A DNA stretch of 64,000 nucleotides from Jeongeupia sp. USM3 (GCF_001808185.1 NZ_CP017668.1:992001-1056000), one strand, 5' to 3'. Shown: positions 8,989-19,177, counted from the stretch's first letter. Numbers and translations: made by a program. The notes: a model not told the origin generated them from the letters alone.

Positions 8989-9558
8989 ATGAAAGTAAGC
9001 GATTACCCCCACATGCTGACGTCCTACCACAAGGGCTGGGACGAGCTGAAAGCCCGCCATCCGGCCAGCCTGCGGATCCTGCTGTCACTGGTGATTCCGC
9101 TGTCGCTGCTGCCGGCGGCGATGATCCTCTACGCCGGCGGCATCAATGGCGCCTACTACGCGCCCGACGCACCGTTCTCGCGCTGGATCGCCGTTTCGGT
9201 GATCTTCTTCTGCGCCGAGATCATCACGGTGTCGCTGATGGCGACGGTGATCCGCCAGATCGCCGCGATACGCGACTTCTCGACCGACCGCGACAGCGCC
9301 TACCTGCTCGCCGCGCTCGGCGCGGTGCCGCTGTGGTTGTCGGCACTGACGCTGTTCGTGCCGAGCATCGCGTTCAACGCGTTCTGCGGCATGGTCGGAC
9401 TCGGCGCATCGTTCTGCCTGCTCTATCACGGCGTACCGTCGCTGCTCGGTACCAGCGAGGACATCGAGGCGCAGGACGTCGCCTATCTGGTGATGTCGGT
9501 CGGTGCGGCCGCATGGGCGCTGCTGTGCGCGATCGTGCTGGTGCCGCTGTTCTTCTGA
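8989..9558 (+). CDS. Yip1-family inner-membrane protein
   Basis: 189 residues starting at the ATG at 8989, which has a GAGGAGA ribosome binding site six bases upstream; the long upstream extension is the antisense of glnS. Five hydrophobic segments are visible (about residues 27-47, 62-84, 105-125, 128-148, 166-188). The N-terminal MLTSYHKGWDELKARHPAS helix resembles bacterial Yip1/DUF1282 proteins. These are membrane proteins of no settled function. A bidirectional terminator follows. Confidence 0.75.
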   Translation: MKVSDYPHMLTSYHKGWDELKARHPASLRILLSLVIPLSLLPAAMILYAGGINGAYYAPDAPFSRWIAVSVIFFCAEIITVSLMATVIRQIAAIRDFSTDRDSAYLLAALGAVPLWLSALTLFVPSIAFNAFCGMVGLGASFCLLYHGVPSLLGTSEDIEAQDVAYLVMSVGAAAWALLCAIVLVPLFF

Positions 9559-9573
9559 GGCTGCACCGGCCAT

Positions 9574-9602
9574 GAAAAAGCGGCCCCCGGGCCGCCTTTT
9601 CT
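9574..9602. terminator. Bidirectional terminator between the Yip1 gene and uraA
   Basis: GCGGCCC/GGGCCGC stem with an A5 run on the left and a T4 run on the right, located between two convergent genes. Confidence 0.75.
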
Positions 9603-9616
9603 TGCTGAGGGAACGC

Positions 9617-10858
9617 TCAAACGTCCTGTCCCTCGACAATGCCTTCATGGTGCCGGTCCTGCGGCAACGCCAAGTTGAGCACGATCGCCAGCAGGCTCAC
9701 CAGGCCGACGCCGACGAGGTGCAGATTGCCCAGCTGCAGCGTCAGCCCGCCGACACCGCAAGTCAGCACCACCGAAACGATGACGAGGTTGCGCGGCGCC
9801 ATCAGGTCGACCTTGGCGTCGATCAGCGTCTTCAGCCCGATCGAGGCGATCGTGCCGAACAGCAGCACCATGATGCCGCCCATCACCGGCAGCGGAATCG
9901 ACTGCAGGATCGCGTTGAACTTGCCGAAGAACGCCAGCAGCACCGCCAGCACCGCCGCCCAGGTCATGATCACCGGGTTGAAGTTCTTGGTGATCATCAG
10001 CGCGCCGGTGACCTCGCCATAGGTCGTGATCGGCGGACCGCCGACGAGGCCGGCAAAGCACACGCCGAGACCGTCGCCGGCCAGCGTCCGGTGCAGGCCG
10101 GGCGATGCGGTGTAGTCCTTGCCGGTGACACCGCCGATCGCCATCACGCCACCGATGTGCTCGATCGCCGGCGCGATCGCCACCGGCATCATGAACAGCG
10201 CCGCGGCCCAGCTGATTTCCGGCGAAACCACGTGCGGCAGCGCGAACCACGGCGCCGCGGCGATCGGCGCGAAGTCGACGACGCCCATCAGCGCCGCTGC
10301 CGCGTAGCCGACGAACACGCCCGACAGGATCGGCACCAGCCGCAGCATGCCGCCGGCGAACACCGCGACGACGATCGTCGTCGCCAGCGAAATCGCCGCC
10401 AGCAGGATCGCCGTCTGGTACGGAATCAGCTGCTTGCCGCCGCCCTGGCCCATCGCCATGCCCGACGCTGCAACCGCGACCGACAGGCCGATCACCATGA
10501 TCACCGGGCCGATCACCACCGGCGGCAACAGCTTGTGGATGAAGGCAATGCCGCGCCAGCGGATCAGCCCGGCAACGAGGAAGTACATGAAACCGGCGGC
10601 GAACAGGCCGAACTGCGTTGCCGCCTGGCCCCAGGTCTGGATCGAGAAGATGATCGGGCCGATGAAGGCAAACGACGAACCGAGAAACAGCGGTACCTGC
10701 CGTTTGGTCACCACCTGGAACATCAAGGTGCCGATGCCGGCGCCGAGCAGCGCCAGCGCCGGGTTGAGCCCGGTCAGCAGCGGCACCAGCACCAGCGCGC
10801 CGAAAGCGACGAACAGGATCTGCGCGCCCGAGATCGCTTGTTTGACAGTAGAGAACAT
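9617..10858 (-). CDS. uraA: Uracil permease
   Basis: 413 residues with about 12-14 membrane segments of the NCS2 nucleobase-transporter fold. The family signatures are seen in QVPLFLGSSFAFIGPI near the N-terminus and GGPPITTYGEVTGALM around residue 280. The ATG at 10858 is preferred over the one six bases upstream because AGGG is then correctly spaced. UraA imports uracil by proton symport; its neighbour upp converts the imported base to UMP, so the two form a salvage pathway. The two genes are separated by a strong hairpin (10912-10941). Confidence 0.93.
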   Translation of the reverse strand: MFSTVKQAISGAQILFVAFGALVLVPLLTGLNPALALLGAGIGTLMFQVVTKRQVPLFLGSSFAFIGPIIFSIQTWGQAATQFGLFAAGFMYFLVAGLIRWRGIAFIHKLLPPVVIGPVIMVIGLSVAVAASGMAMGQGGGKQLIPYQTAILLAAISLATTIVVAVFAGGMLRLVPILSGVFVGYAAAALMGVVDFAPIAAAPWFALPHVVSPEISWAAALFMMPVAIAPAIEHIGGVMAIGGVTGKDYTASPGLHRTLAGDGLGVCFAGLVGGPPITTYGEVTGALMITKNFNPVIMTWAAVLAVLLAFFGKFNAILQSIPLPVMGGIMVLLFGTIASIGLKTLIDAKVDLMAPRNLVIVSVVLTCGVGGLTLQLGNLHLVGVGLVSLLAIVLNLALPQDRHHEGIVEGQDV

Positions 10859-10910
10859 GGTCATCCCTGTGTTGGTTTTATACGGGGGAGCGGCGGGCCG
10901 CCGCGGACGC

Positions 10911-10942
10911 ACGAAACGGGCGCCTTCCGGCGCCCGTTTCGG
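10911..10942 (-). terminator. Strong hairpin between upp and uraA
   Basis: A perfect 13-bp stem, CGAAACGGGCGCC at 10912-10924 paired with 10929-10941, with a four-base loop. It lies between upp and uraA, which read in the same direction. With no long T run it may only partly terminate, giving less uraA than upp transcript. Confidence 0.6.
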
Positions 10943-10954
10943 GTTTCAGGCCGC

Positions 10955-11581
10955 TCAGCGCGTCCCGAAAATCTTGTCGCCGGCGTCGCCGAGACCCGGA
11001 ATGATGTAGCCCTGCTCGTTCAGGTGCGAATCGAGCGACGCCGCGTAGATCTGCACGTCCGGATGTGCCTCGTTGACGAGCTTGACGCCTTCGGGCGCCG
11101 CGACCATGACGATGGCCTTGATCTCCTTGCAGCCCTTGCGCTTGAGCATGTCGATCGTCGCGACCAACGAGCCGCCGGTGGCGAGCATCGGGTCGATGAT
11201 CAATGCCAGCCGGTCATCCAGATCGCCGACGAATTTCTCGAAATACGGCTCGGGCTGCAGCGTTTCCTCGTTGCGGGCCAGACCGACGACGCTGATCTTG
11301 GCCGACGGCACCAGATCGAGCACGCCGTTGAGCATGCCGATGCCGGCGCGCAGGATCGGCACCACGGTCATCTTCTTGCCCTTGATCTGCTGGACGTCGA
11401 CCGGGCCGCACCAGCCGTCGATGGTCACCGGTTCGAGCGGAAGGTCACGGGTTGCCTCGTACGCCAGCAACCGGGCCAGCTCGTCGGTCAGCATGCGGAA
11501 CTTGTTGGTGCTGATCTCGGCGGCGCGCAGCAGGGAAAGCTTGTGCTGCACCAGCGGGTGGTCGACGACGTGGATATGCAT
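10955..11581 (-). CDS. upp: Uracil phosphoribosyltransferase
   Basis: 208 residues from the ATG at 11581 (MHIHVVDHPLVQHKLSLLR), the standard start. The frame upstream is not family-like. The PRPP-binding loop is LIIDPMLATGGSL (about residues 127-139), and the uracil-binding C-terminal segment GYIIPGLGDAGDKIFGT is intact. The enzyme joins uracil and PRPP to give UMP in pyrimidine salvage. It lies upstream of uraA on the same strand. Confidence 0.96.
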   Translation of the reverse strand: MHIHVVDHPLVQHKLSLLRAAEISTNKFRMLTDELARLLAYEATRDLPLEPVTIDGWCGPVDVQQIKGKKMTVVPILRAGIGMLNGVLDLVPSAKISVVGLARNEETLQPEPYFEKFVGDLDDRLALIIDPMLATGGSLVATIDMLKRKGCKEIKAIVMVAAPEGVKLVNEAHPDVQIYAASLDSHLNEQGYIIPGLGDAGDKIFGTR

Positions 11582-11964
11582 GGTGAATCTCGACAGATTG
11601 AAAGTATGGATTGATTGTATCCGCCCGCAGCGCACGCGCCATTGACGAAACACCAGGGTCGCCGTTCGGCCGCGGCACATGACACGGCCCCCGCCGGCCA
11701 GCGACTACCCGGCCCGGACAGAGTCCGGCCTGAACAACGGGCGGCATATAAATAAAGCGACGGGTACGAAAAACCGGCCGCGGACCGTTACCTGAACGTG
11801 CCCGAGCTGCGCCGGCGGGAACGCATGCCGCCGATCCGGCCGCCGACGACCGCGACGGGATGGCCTGCAATCCAACAAGCAGGGGCATGATCCGCAACCG
11901 GTAGCCGGGTTTTGGTAGAATCGCCGCAGTCTACGTCGGCCGGATCGCGCCGAAAACAGGAATT
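11582..11964. other. Intergenic region between upp and the TPR protein gene
   Basis: About 380 bases between two divergent genes with no convincing gene; the open frames here are GC-driven shadows. A TAGAAT -10-like hexamer preceded by TTTTGG (about 11910-11921) is the best promoter candidate for the plus-strand gene. Confidence 0.5.
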
Positions 11965-13011
11965 ATGCTCATGCGCTTGCGTCGTCTCTCCCTTGCCCTG
12001 CTGCTGCTTGCCGGAACCGCCCAGGCCGGCGACAAGGAAGACATCCAGCAGTTGCTGCAGACGCGCCAGTACGCGCCGGCGCTCGAGCGTGCCGACAAGG
12101 TGCTCGCCAAGAATCCGAAAGACCCGCAGATCCGTTTCATGCGCGGGCTGGCGCTGACCGAACTCGGCCGCAGCGACGAAGCGATCAAGTCCTTCGTCAG
12201 CCTGTCCGAGGACTACCCGCAACTGCCCGAGCCGTACAACAACCTTGCGGTGCTGTACGCACAGCAAAACCAGTACGAGAAGGCGCGCACCGCGCTGCAG
12301 ATGGCGATCCAGACCAATCCGAGCTACGCGACCGCACAGGAAAACCTCGGCGACCTGTACGCAAGGCTCGCGTCGCAGGCCTACGACAAGGCCTTGCAAC
12401 TCGACGGCAACAAGGGGTCGGCGCAGACCAAGCTCAAGCTCGTCAACGAACTCTTCACCCGCAACGCCGTACCGGCCCGGCCGGCTGCTGCGCCGGTAAA
12501 GGTCGTACCGACGCCGGTCGCCGTTGCCGCGGCACAGGTCAAGCCGGTCGCGACGCCGAAACCCTCCCCGACACCGGCACCGACCCCTGCTCCGACACCG
12601 GCGCCAACGCCGAAGCCCTCTCCGTCGCCGACGCCTGCACCAACCCCGGCTCCGGCACCCAAGGTCGACGCGCGCCAGCAGGACGTCGTTGCCGCAGTCC
12701 AGCGCTGGGCACAGGCCTGGGAGCGGCAGAACGTCGGAGGCTATCTGGATTCGTACGCCAGAGACTACGCGCCGGCCGGCCAGAACCATGCCGCCTGGGC
12801 GAAGGAGCGCCGCGAGCGCGTGTCGGCACCGAAGTCGATCGAGGTCAAGCTGTCCGACATCCGCGTCGACTTCAGCGACGACAAGACCGCCAAGGTCAGG
12901 CTGCGGCAGAGCTACCGTTCTGACCGGCTGACCAGCACCACCGGCAAGACGCTGATTCTGGAAAAGACTGGCGGCGACTGGCTGATCCGAGAAGAACGCT
13001 CGGGTCGCTGA
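11965..13011 (+). CDS. Periplasmic TPR protein with Pro/Thr linker and NTF2-like C-terminal domain
   Basis: 348 residues. Signal peptide (LSLALLLLAGTAQAG) is followed by three or so TPR repeats (about residues 28-150, including AVLYAQQNQYEKARTALQMA). A low-complexity linker of Pro-Thr-Ala-Lys repeats spans about residues 170-235. A SnoaL/NTF2-like domain (VQRWAQAWERQNVGGYLDSY) closes the protein. AGGA lies six bases before the ATG. The domain layout suggests a periplasmic scaffold. The next gene, 14 bases on, encodes an L,D-transpeptidase, so a joint cell-wall role is likely but inferred. Confidence 0.8.
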   Translation: MLMRLRRLSLALLLLAGTAQAGDKEDIQQLLQTRQYAPALERADKVLAKNPKDPQIRFMRGLALTELGRSDEAIKSFVSLSEDYPQLPEPYNNLAVLYAQQNQYEKARTALQMAIQTNPSYATAQENLGDLYARLASQAYDKALQLDGNKGSAQTKLKLVNELFTRNAVPARPAAAPVKVVPTPVAVAAAQVKPVATPKPSPTPAPTPAPTPAPTPKPSPSPTPAPTPAPAPKVDARQQDVVAAVQRWAQAWERQNVGGYLDSYARDYAPAGQNHAAWAKERRERVSAPKSIEVKLSDIRVDFSDDKTAKVRLRQSYRSDRLTSTTGKTLILEKTGGDWLIREERSGR

Positions 13012-13025
13012 CAGGCTGAATCGTC

Positions 13026-14150
13026 ATGTCGTCCAAGCTACCCCGGGCGCGCCGCCTCGCCGCCGTCCTTCTGCTGCTGGTGCTGGCACCGGCCGCCCAG
13101 CCCAAGTTTGCCGCCCCGCTGCAGCCGCAAGGCCTGCAAGCGCCGTCGCGTGCCGGCAAGGCGGCAAGCGGCTCACCCGAACAGATGATCGTTGCCGCGC
13201 TCGACGCGATCGCCGCCGGCCACATGGCCGACGCGCGGGCGACGGTCGACGCGCTGCTGGCCCGCGAACCCGATTACCGGCTCGCCCACCTGCTGTCGGC
13301 CGACCTCTACGCGATGCGCAGCGCCCCGCTGCGCGCGATCGGCGGCGCAGCCAGCGGCCCGGCCGACCTGCTCGCAGGCCTGCGCCACGAGGCGCTGGCG
13401 CGGCTGAAGGCCAGCCGAAATCCGCCGCCTGCCGATGCACTGCCGGCGAACCTGCTGGTCCTGTCGCCGAAACAGAAGAACGTGGTCATGGTCGAGGCCG
13501 ATACCTCGCGCGTCTACCTGTTCCGCAACGACCAGGGCGTGCCGCACCGCATCACCGACTTCTACACGACCATCGGCAAGCTCGGTGTCGACAAGTTCAG
13601 GGAAGGCGACCAGCGCACACCGCTCGGCGTCTACTTCGTCACCGGCGAAATGCCCCGGGCGCAGCTTGACGCCATGCTCGGCAAGAACGCCGAGCTGTAC
13701 GGCGTCGGTGCCTGGCCGATCTCGTACCCGAACGAGCTCGACCGCCAGCAGGGCCGCACCGGCCACGGCATCTGGCTCCACGGCGTGCCGTACGACACCT
13801 ACGCACGCTCGCCGTGGTCGTCGAACGGTTGCGTCGCCCTCGGCAACGAGGACATGCAGACGCTGTCGTCGAACCTGCAGATCGGCGTCACGCCGGTCGT
13901 CATCGTCCGCAAGATCAGCTGGCTGCCGCGCAACGCCTGGCAACAGCAGCGCCAGGCCGCGCTCGCGATGATCGAGCAGGGACGTCCGTCACCGGGCGGC
14001 CTCAGCGTGTTCGCCGGCGACGTCGCCGCCGAGCAGCGCGTGGCGACGTTCGACGATGCCCAGGCGCCCGGCGGCGTTCGGCGTCAGTACTGGCAACGAA
14101 GCGACAACGACTGGCGCGTCATCTGGGACGGCCCGGCCAAGGCCGGCTAG
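13026..14150 (+). CDS. L,D-transpeptidase (YkuD domain) with signal peptide
   Basis: 374 residues. N-terminal signal sequence (about residues 8-26), then a helical region, then the YkuD catalytic domain (about 150-295). The catalytic histidine is H252 in IWLHGVP and the catalytic cysteine C269 in SSNGCVAL. These enzymes form 3-3 peptidoglycan crosslinks or attach or detach proteins from the wall, using a cysteine instead of the serine of penicillin-binding proteins. The last 80 residues look like a small extra domain ending in a DNDWRVIWDG strand, resembling the NTF2-like domain of the preceding gene. The two genes are probably an operon. Confidence 0.88.
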   Translation: MSSKLPRARRLAAVLLLLVLAPAAQPKFAAPLQPQGLQAPSRAGKAASGSPEQMIVAALDAIAAGHMADARATVDALLAREPDYRLAHLLSADLYAMRSAPLRAIGGAASGPADLLAGLRHEALARLKASRNPPPADALPANLLVLSPKQKNVVMVEADTSRVYLFRNDQGVPHRITDFYTTIGKLGVDKFREGDQRTPLGVYFVTGEMPRAQLDAMLGKNAELYGVGAWPISYPNELDRQQGRTGHGIWLHGVPYDTYARSPWSSNGCVALGNEDMQTLSSNLQIGVTPVVIVRKISWLPRNAWQQQRQAALAMIEQGRPSPGGLSVFAGDVAAEQRVATFDDAQAPGGVRRQYWQRSDNDWRVIWDGPAKAG

Positions 14151-14162
14151 GGAAGCCGGACA

Positions 14163-14194
14163 TGAAAAAAGCCCGTCCGAGGACGGGCTTTTTG
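14163..14194. terminator. Bidirectional terminator between L,D-transpeptidase and the FabG-like gene
   Basis: AAAAAAGCCCGTCC/GGACGGGCTTTTT hairpin between convergent genes, usable in both directions. Confidence 0.85.
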
Positions 14195-14205
14195 CCGGCT
14201 GGCGC

Positions 14206-14946
14206 TTACAGCGTCAAGCCGCCGGTGACCTCGATCGCCGCGCCATTGATGTAGCTGGCTTCGTCGCTGGCCAGGAAGGCGTAGACATTGGCGATTTCCT
14301 CGGGCTGCGCCAGACGGCGCATCGGCACACGCTCTTCGAGCGCTGCGATCACCTTCTCGGGCATGCTCTTGAGAATCGGCGTTGCGACAAAGCCCGGGCA
14401 CACGGCATTGGCACGGATGCCCTTCTTGCCGAGCTCCTTCGCCCAGGTCTTGACGAAGCCGATCACCCCGAACTTGCTCGCTGCGTAGTTGGTCTGGCCG
14501 AAGTTGCCGTAGATGCCGACGACCGACGAGGCGTTGAGGATCACGCCACCGCCCTGTGCGACCATGGTCTCGACCACTGCGCGGGTGCAGTTGTAGACAC
14601 CCTTGAGATTGATGTCGATCACCTGGTCGAACTGCTCGTCGGTCATCTTCACCAGCTGCGCGTCAAGCACGATGCCGGCGTTGTTCACCAGCACGTCGAT
14701 CCGGCCGAAGCTGTCCTTGACGCCAGCGACCATCCCGGCGATCTGCTCGCGGTTGGTCACGTCGACGAGATAACCGCGCGCCTGCGCACCGCCGGCAACC
14801 AGCTCGGACACGACATCGTCGACCCCCTGCTGGTTGACGTCGCAGACCGCGACGCTCGCCCCTTCGGCGGCGAACTTCTTCGCCGTCGCATAGCCGATCC
14901 CACTGGCGCCACCGGTGATGATGGCTACCTTGCCCTTCAGTCTCAT
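14206..14946 (-). CDS. Short-chain dehydrogenase, FabG-like 3-oxoacyl reductase
   Basis: 246 residues from the ATG at 14946, which has GAGGTGA six bases upstream; an in-frame ATG at 14964 lacks one. NAD(P)-binding TGGASGIG is at residues 11-18, LVNNAG near 86, and the catalytic Ser-Tyr-Lys set lies in NASSVVGIYG...TNYAASKFG. Closest in character to FabG/PhaB-type beta-ketoacyl or acetoacetyl-CoA reductases. It is isolated from other fatty-acid genes, so its substrate is open and no symbol is assigned. Confidence 0.88.
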   Translation of the reverse strand: MRLKGKVAIITGGASGIGYATAKKFAAEGASVAVCDVNQQGVDDVVSELVAGGAQARGYLVDVTNREQIAGMVAGVKDSFGRIDVLVNNAGIVLDAQLVKMTDEQFDQVIDINLKGVYNCTRAVVETMVAQGGGVILNASSVVGIYGNFGQTNYAASKFGVIGFVKTWAKELGKKGIRANAVCPGFVATPILKSMPEKVIAALEERVPMRRLAQPEEIANVYAFLASDEASYINGAAIEVTGGLTL

Positions 14947-15054
14947 CTTACTCACCTCTTGCATCGCAAAATCATCCCGCTTCCGGGTTCACGGCTGCAG
15001 GATAGCCAGTATTGTGCATTGCAACAACAGGAGAAATGCCGGCCGGCGTGGCGG

Positions 15055-15381
15055 TCAGGCGGACGGCGCCCTGCCTGGCGGAACCGCGTTGTACTGGTCG
15101 ATCAGCGTGCGGCAGTCGACGATGCGCAGATCGTTGTCGCGCGCGAACGTCATGATGAACTCGAACACGCGCGGGTCGATTTTCTCGAGCTGCTTGTCGA
15201 CGGCAACGCAGCGGATGTTTTCGTGCACCATCGGCCGGACGTAGGGTGCATACGAGAGCTTCTGATCGAAACCGAAGGTCGAGAGTATCCCCGAAAGCCG
15301 TTCCGCCCAGTCGCTGGGCCGGAACTCCCGGCCGCTGCTGGTGATGCCCTGGATGATGATTTCGTATGGATTACAGATCAT
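15055..15381 (-). CDS. DUF3579 family protein
   Basis: 108 residues, intact, starting MICNPYEIIIQGITSSGREFRPSDWAERL in the style of the DUF3579 family found in betaproteobacteria. It has a compact alpha/beta pattern, no signal peptide or membrane segment, and its function is unknown. It is divergent from argF; in related genomes this protein is often the neighbour of argF, which supports the call but does not give a function. Confidence 0.8.
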   Translation of the reverse strand: MICNPYEIIIQGITSSGREFRPSDWAERLSGILSTFGFDQKLSYAPYVRPMVHENIRCVAVDKQLEKIDPRVFEFIMTFARDNDLRIVDCRTLIDQYNAVPPGRAPSA

Positions 15382-15593
15382 TGGCGTTCAGCTGAATGGA
15401 GATACAGGGTATTTCGCGCAAGCATTGCTCGGGGCGAATTGTACCACCGCGCGCCAGCGAACGAACGCGTCCGGCCATCCGGTTCTCCCCCAAGGCGGGC
15501 CGGCGATCTTGCCAGTCACGGGCAAACCGCTGAATAATGACCGTTTTATCAGAAAAAACGCGCGCGATTGCTCGCGACGACAAAGGCCTGCCG

Positions 15594-16508
15594 ATGCGTC
15601 ACTACCTGCAATTTTCCGACTTCACCCGCGACGAGTACGACTACCTGTTCGCGCGGACCAAGATCATCAAGGATCGCCTGAAAGCCGGCGAGCTGTACCA
15701 GCCCTTTGTCGGCAAGGTACTGGGGATGATCTTCGAGAAGTCGTCGACGCGCACCCGCGTGTCGTTCGAGGCAGGCATGGCACAGTTCGGCGGCCACGCC
15801 ATGTTCATGCAGAGCAAGGATACGCAGCTCGGCCGCGGCGAGCCGATCGAGGACGTCGCGCAGGTCATCAGCCGGATGGTCAACATCGTCATGGTGCGCA
15901 CCTACGAGCAGAGCATCATCGAGCGCTTTGCCGAGAATTCGCAGGTGCCGGTGATCAACGGCCTGACCAACGAGTACCACCCGTGCCAGATCATGGCCGA
16001 CATCTACACCTATATCGAGCGCTTCGGCTCGATCGAGGGCAAGACGGTTGCGTGGATCGGCGACAGCAACAACGTCAGCCGCACCTGGCTGCAGGCGGCC
16101 AAGGTCTTCAACTTCAAGCTCAACCTCGCCTGCCCGCGCGGCTACGAGATGACCGTGCTCGATGGCCAGACCTATGGCAGCGACATTTTCGAGCAGTTCC
16201 ATGACCCCTACCAGGCCGCGCGCGACGCAGACATCGTCGCCACCGACGTCAGCGTGTCGATGGGCTACGAGCGCGAGACGCTGCAGCGCAAGAAGGACTT
16301 CATCAACTACAAGGTATCGGAAAAGCTGTTGATGCAGGCCAAGGCCAACGCCCTGTTCATGCACTGCCTGCCGGCGCACCGCGGCGAGGAAGTCGACCCC
16401 GAGGTGATCGACGGCCCGCAATCGGTCGTCTGGGACGAGGCCGAGAACCGCATGCACACGCAGAAGGCCGTGATCGAATACCTGCTGCTGGGCAGGATCG
16501 AGGACTGA
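15594..16508 (+). CDS. argF: Ornithine carbamoyltransferase
   Basis: 304 residues from the ATG at 15594 (MRHYLQFSDFTRDEY), which matches the usual start of betaproteobacterial OTCs. An ATG at 15537 gives 19 extra residues but has no ribosome binding site. Carbamoyl-phosphate site STRTR is at residues 50-54, HPCQ near 131, and ornithine-site HCLP near 265. It converts ornithine and carbamoyl phosphate to citrulline. The next step, argG, is two genes downstream. Confidence 0.95.
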   Translation: MRHYLQFSDFTRDEYDYLFARTKIIKDRLKAGELYQPFVGKVLGMIFEKSSTRTRVSFEAGMAQFGGHAMFMQSKDTQLGRGEPIEDVAQVISRMVNIVMVRTYEQSIIERFAENSQVPVINGLTNEYHPCQIMADIYTYIERFGSIEGKTVAWIGDSNNVSRTWLQAAKVFNFKLNLACPRGYEMTVLDGQTYGSDIFEQFHDPYQAARDADIVATDVSVSMGYERETLQRKKDFINYKVSEKLLMQAKANALFMHCLPAHRGEEVDPEVIDGPQSVVWDEAENRMHTQKAVIEYLLLGRIED

Positions 16509-16514
16509 TCGGGC

Positions 16515-17138
16515 ATGTCGATTCTGGGCATCACCGACATCGCGACCTATCTGGTCGGCACCGTGGCCATCATCCTGATGCCGGGGCCGAACTCGCTGTT
16601 CGCGCTGTCGGTCGCCGCCAAGCGTGGCCCGCGTGCCGGCTTTGCCGCCGCCGCCGGCATCGTCACCGGCGACTTCGTGCTGATGCTTGCCGCGGCGCTC
16701 GGCGTCGCGTCGCTGATGAAAGCCTATCCGGTCGCGTTCGACGTCGTCCGCTACGCCGGCGCGGCATACCTGGGCTGGCTCGGCCTCAAGCTGGTGTTCG
16801 GCCGCCGCCGCAGAGAAACGACGCAGGTCGACGTGCCGGCGCAACATATCTACAAGCAGGCGCTGTCGATCTCGCTGGTCAACGTCAAGGCCATCCTGTT
16901 CTGCATGGCGTTCTTCCCGCAGTTTGTCGACCCGTCCTACCCGCACGTCGCGGTGACCTTCGTCGCACTCGGGCTGATCGTCCAGCTCACCAGCATCAGC
17001 TACCTGACGCTGCTGATCCTTGCCGGCTCGCGCATCGCGCAGCGGCTGGCGCGACGACGATGGATCGCGCCGCTGCTGAACCGGTTCACCGGCCTGCTGT
17101 TCGTCAGCTTCGGCGCCAAGCTTGCACTGGGGCGCTGA
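16515..17138 (+). CDS. LysE/RhtB-family amino-acid exporter (LeuE-like)
   Basis: 207 residues with six predicted membrane segments. It begins with the family pattern near residue 20, IILMPGPNSLFALSVAAKRG. Members export amino acids such as leucine, lysine, homoserine or threonine from the cytoplasm. It starts six bases after argF and precedes argG, so an arginine-pathway-related efflux role (arginine, citrulline) is an attractive inference from position only. PGPNSLF most resembles LeuE. Confidence 0.82.
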   Translation: MSILGITDIATYLVGTVAIILMPGPNSLFALSVAAKRGPRAGFAAAAGIVTGDFVLMLAAALGVASLMKAYPVAFDVVRYAGAAYLGWLGLKLVFGRRRRETTQVDVPAQHIYKQALSISLVNVKAILFCMAFFPQFVDPSYPHVAVTFVALGLIVQLTSISYLTLLILAGSRIAQRLARRRWIAPLLNRFTGLLFVSFGAKLALGR

Positions 17139-17208
17139 CGCCGCCCCTTCTTTATCGTGATTGCGTCGCCGCAGTCACCTGCTTCACCCTCACCGACCGG
17201 GGAATTCC

Positions 17209-18426
<1,218 letters not shown>

Positions 18427-18427
18427 A

Positions 18428-18540
18428 CTTGCTGCGCAGCCCAATGGCGGCGTTGCGTGCGCTCATCGTCGGGCCGTACTTCCGGTACTGTCCCGTCGAT
18501 GCGCTGCGCGGCGCCTTGCCATTGTGCCGCTCGCTGCGTT
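18428..18540. repeat. Dispersed intergenic repeat, family B (divergent copy) after argG
   Basis: This copy has the family's internal layout: a GGCGGCGTTGCGTGCGCTC block, paired GTACT motifs (about 18476-18489), then GCGGCGCCTTGCCATTG that can pair back with CAATGGCGGC to make a long imperfect hairpin. The terminal ACAAAACCC motif of other copies is missing. Compare the copies at 27428, 43310, 54299, 56761 and 62457. Confidence 0.65.
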
Positions 18541-18569
18541 TCTCCGATTGTTCCTAGACAACGAATCCG

Positions 18570-18791
18570 ATGCTCGAAGCCTTCCTGAACATGGACGAAG
18601 AGACGTTCACCACGCTCTCGGTGACCATCCTCTGCACGGCGCTGATCGCCTATATGTGCTTCATCATCTACAAGCTGGCCAAGGACTCCAAGGCCGGCCG
18701 CTACGGCACCATCGTGCTCGCCTTCGTGCTCGGCTTCGGCATGTTCGGTTTCATCGTCAAGACGGTGCTGACCGAAGTCCTGCAAAAATAA
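18570..18791 (+). CDS. DUF2788 family small membrane protein
   Basis: 73 residues with two hydrophobic segments (about 15-34 and 46-67) joined by a basic loop (YKLAKDSKAGRYG). The sequence MLEAFLNMDEETFTTLSVTI is characteristic of DUF2788, a short conserved protein of Neisseriales and relatives with unknown function. It sits directly before ppnP. Confidence 0.8.
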   Translation: MLEAFLNMDEETFTTLSVTILCTALIAYMCFIIYKLAKDSKAGRYGTIVLAFVLGFGMFGFIVKTVLTEVLQK

Positions 18792-18808
18792 CCTCCAAGG
18801 AGTTGTCC

Positions 18809-19120
18809 GTGTCCCAGTTCGACAATGTCGCCGTCGTCAAGAAAGCCAATGTCTACTTCGACGGCAAGTGCGTCTCGCACACCATCATCCTGTCCGACGG
18901 CAGCAAGAAGACCGTCGGCGTGATCCTGCCCGGCACCTATACCTTCAACACCGGCGCGCCGGAGCTGATGGAAATCGAAGACGGCCATTGCGTCGTCAAG
19001 GTCGCCGGCAGCGCGCATCCGGTCGAGGTCATCGGTGGCCAGGCGTTCAACGTGCCGGGCAACTCGAGCTTCGACATCGAGGTCACCGAGACGCTGCACT
19101 ACGTCTGCCACTTCGACTGA
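18809..19120 (+). CDS. ppnP: Pyrimidine/purine nucleoside phosphorylase
   Basis: 103 residues starting from GTG at 18809, placed by an AAGGAG ribosome binding site six bases upstream and by the family start SQFDNVAVVKKANVYFDG. Small cupin-fold enzyme (formerly DUF1255/YaiE), with SDGSKKTVGVILPGTYTF and FNVPGNSSFDIEV segments. It phosphorolyses several nucleosides to base plus ribose-1-phosphate. A GGGCGG/CCGCCC terminator follows at 19129. Confidence 0.92.
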   Translation: MSQFDNVAVVKKANVYFDGKCVSHTIILSDGSKKTVGVILPGTYTFNTGAPELMEIEDGHCVVKVAGSAHPVEVIGGQAFNVPGNSSFDIEVTETLHYVCHFD

Positions 19121-19128
19121 GCCAGACC

Positions 19129-19150
19129 CGGGCGGCGCAGGCCGCCCTTT
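19129..19150 (+). terminator. Rho-independent terminator after ppnP
   Basis: GGGCGGC GCA GGCCGCCC hairpin followed by TTT, 9 bases past the stop. Confidence 0.6.
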
Positions 19151-19177
19151 CCACTTTCAGCCCGTCAGAGAAATACC

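Noticed and set aside
12544..12660. Tandem repeat in the TPR gene as a separate element
   Set aside because: It encodes the in-frame Pro/Thr/Ala linker of the protein and needs no other explanation.
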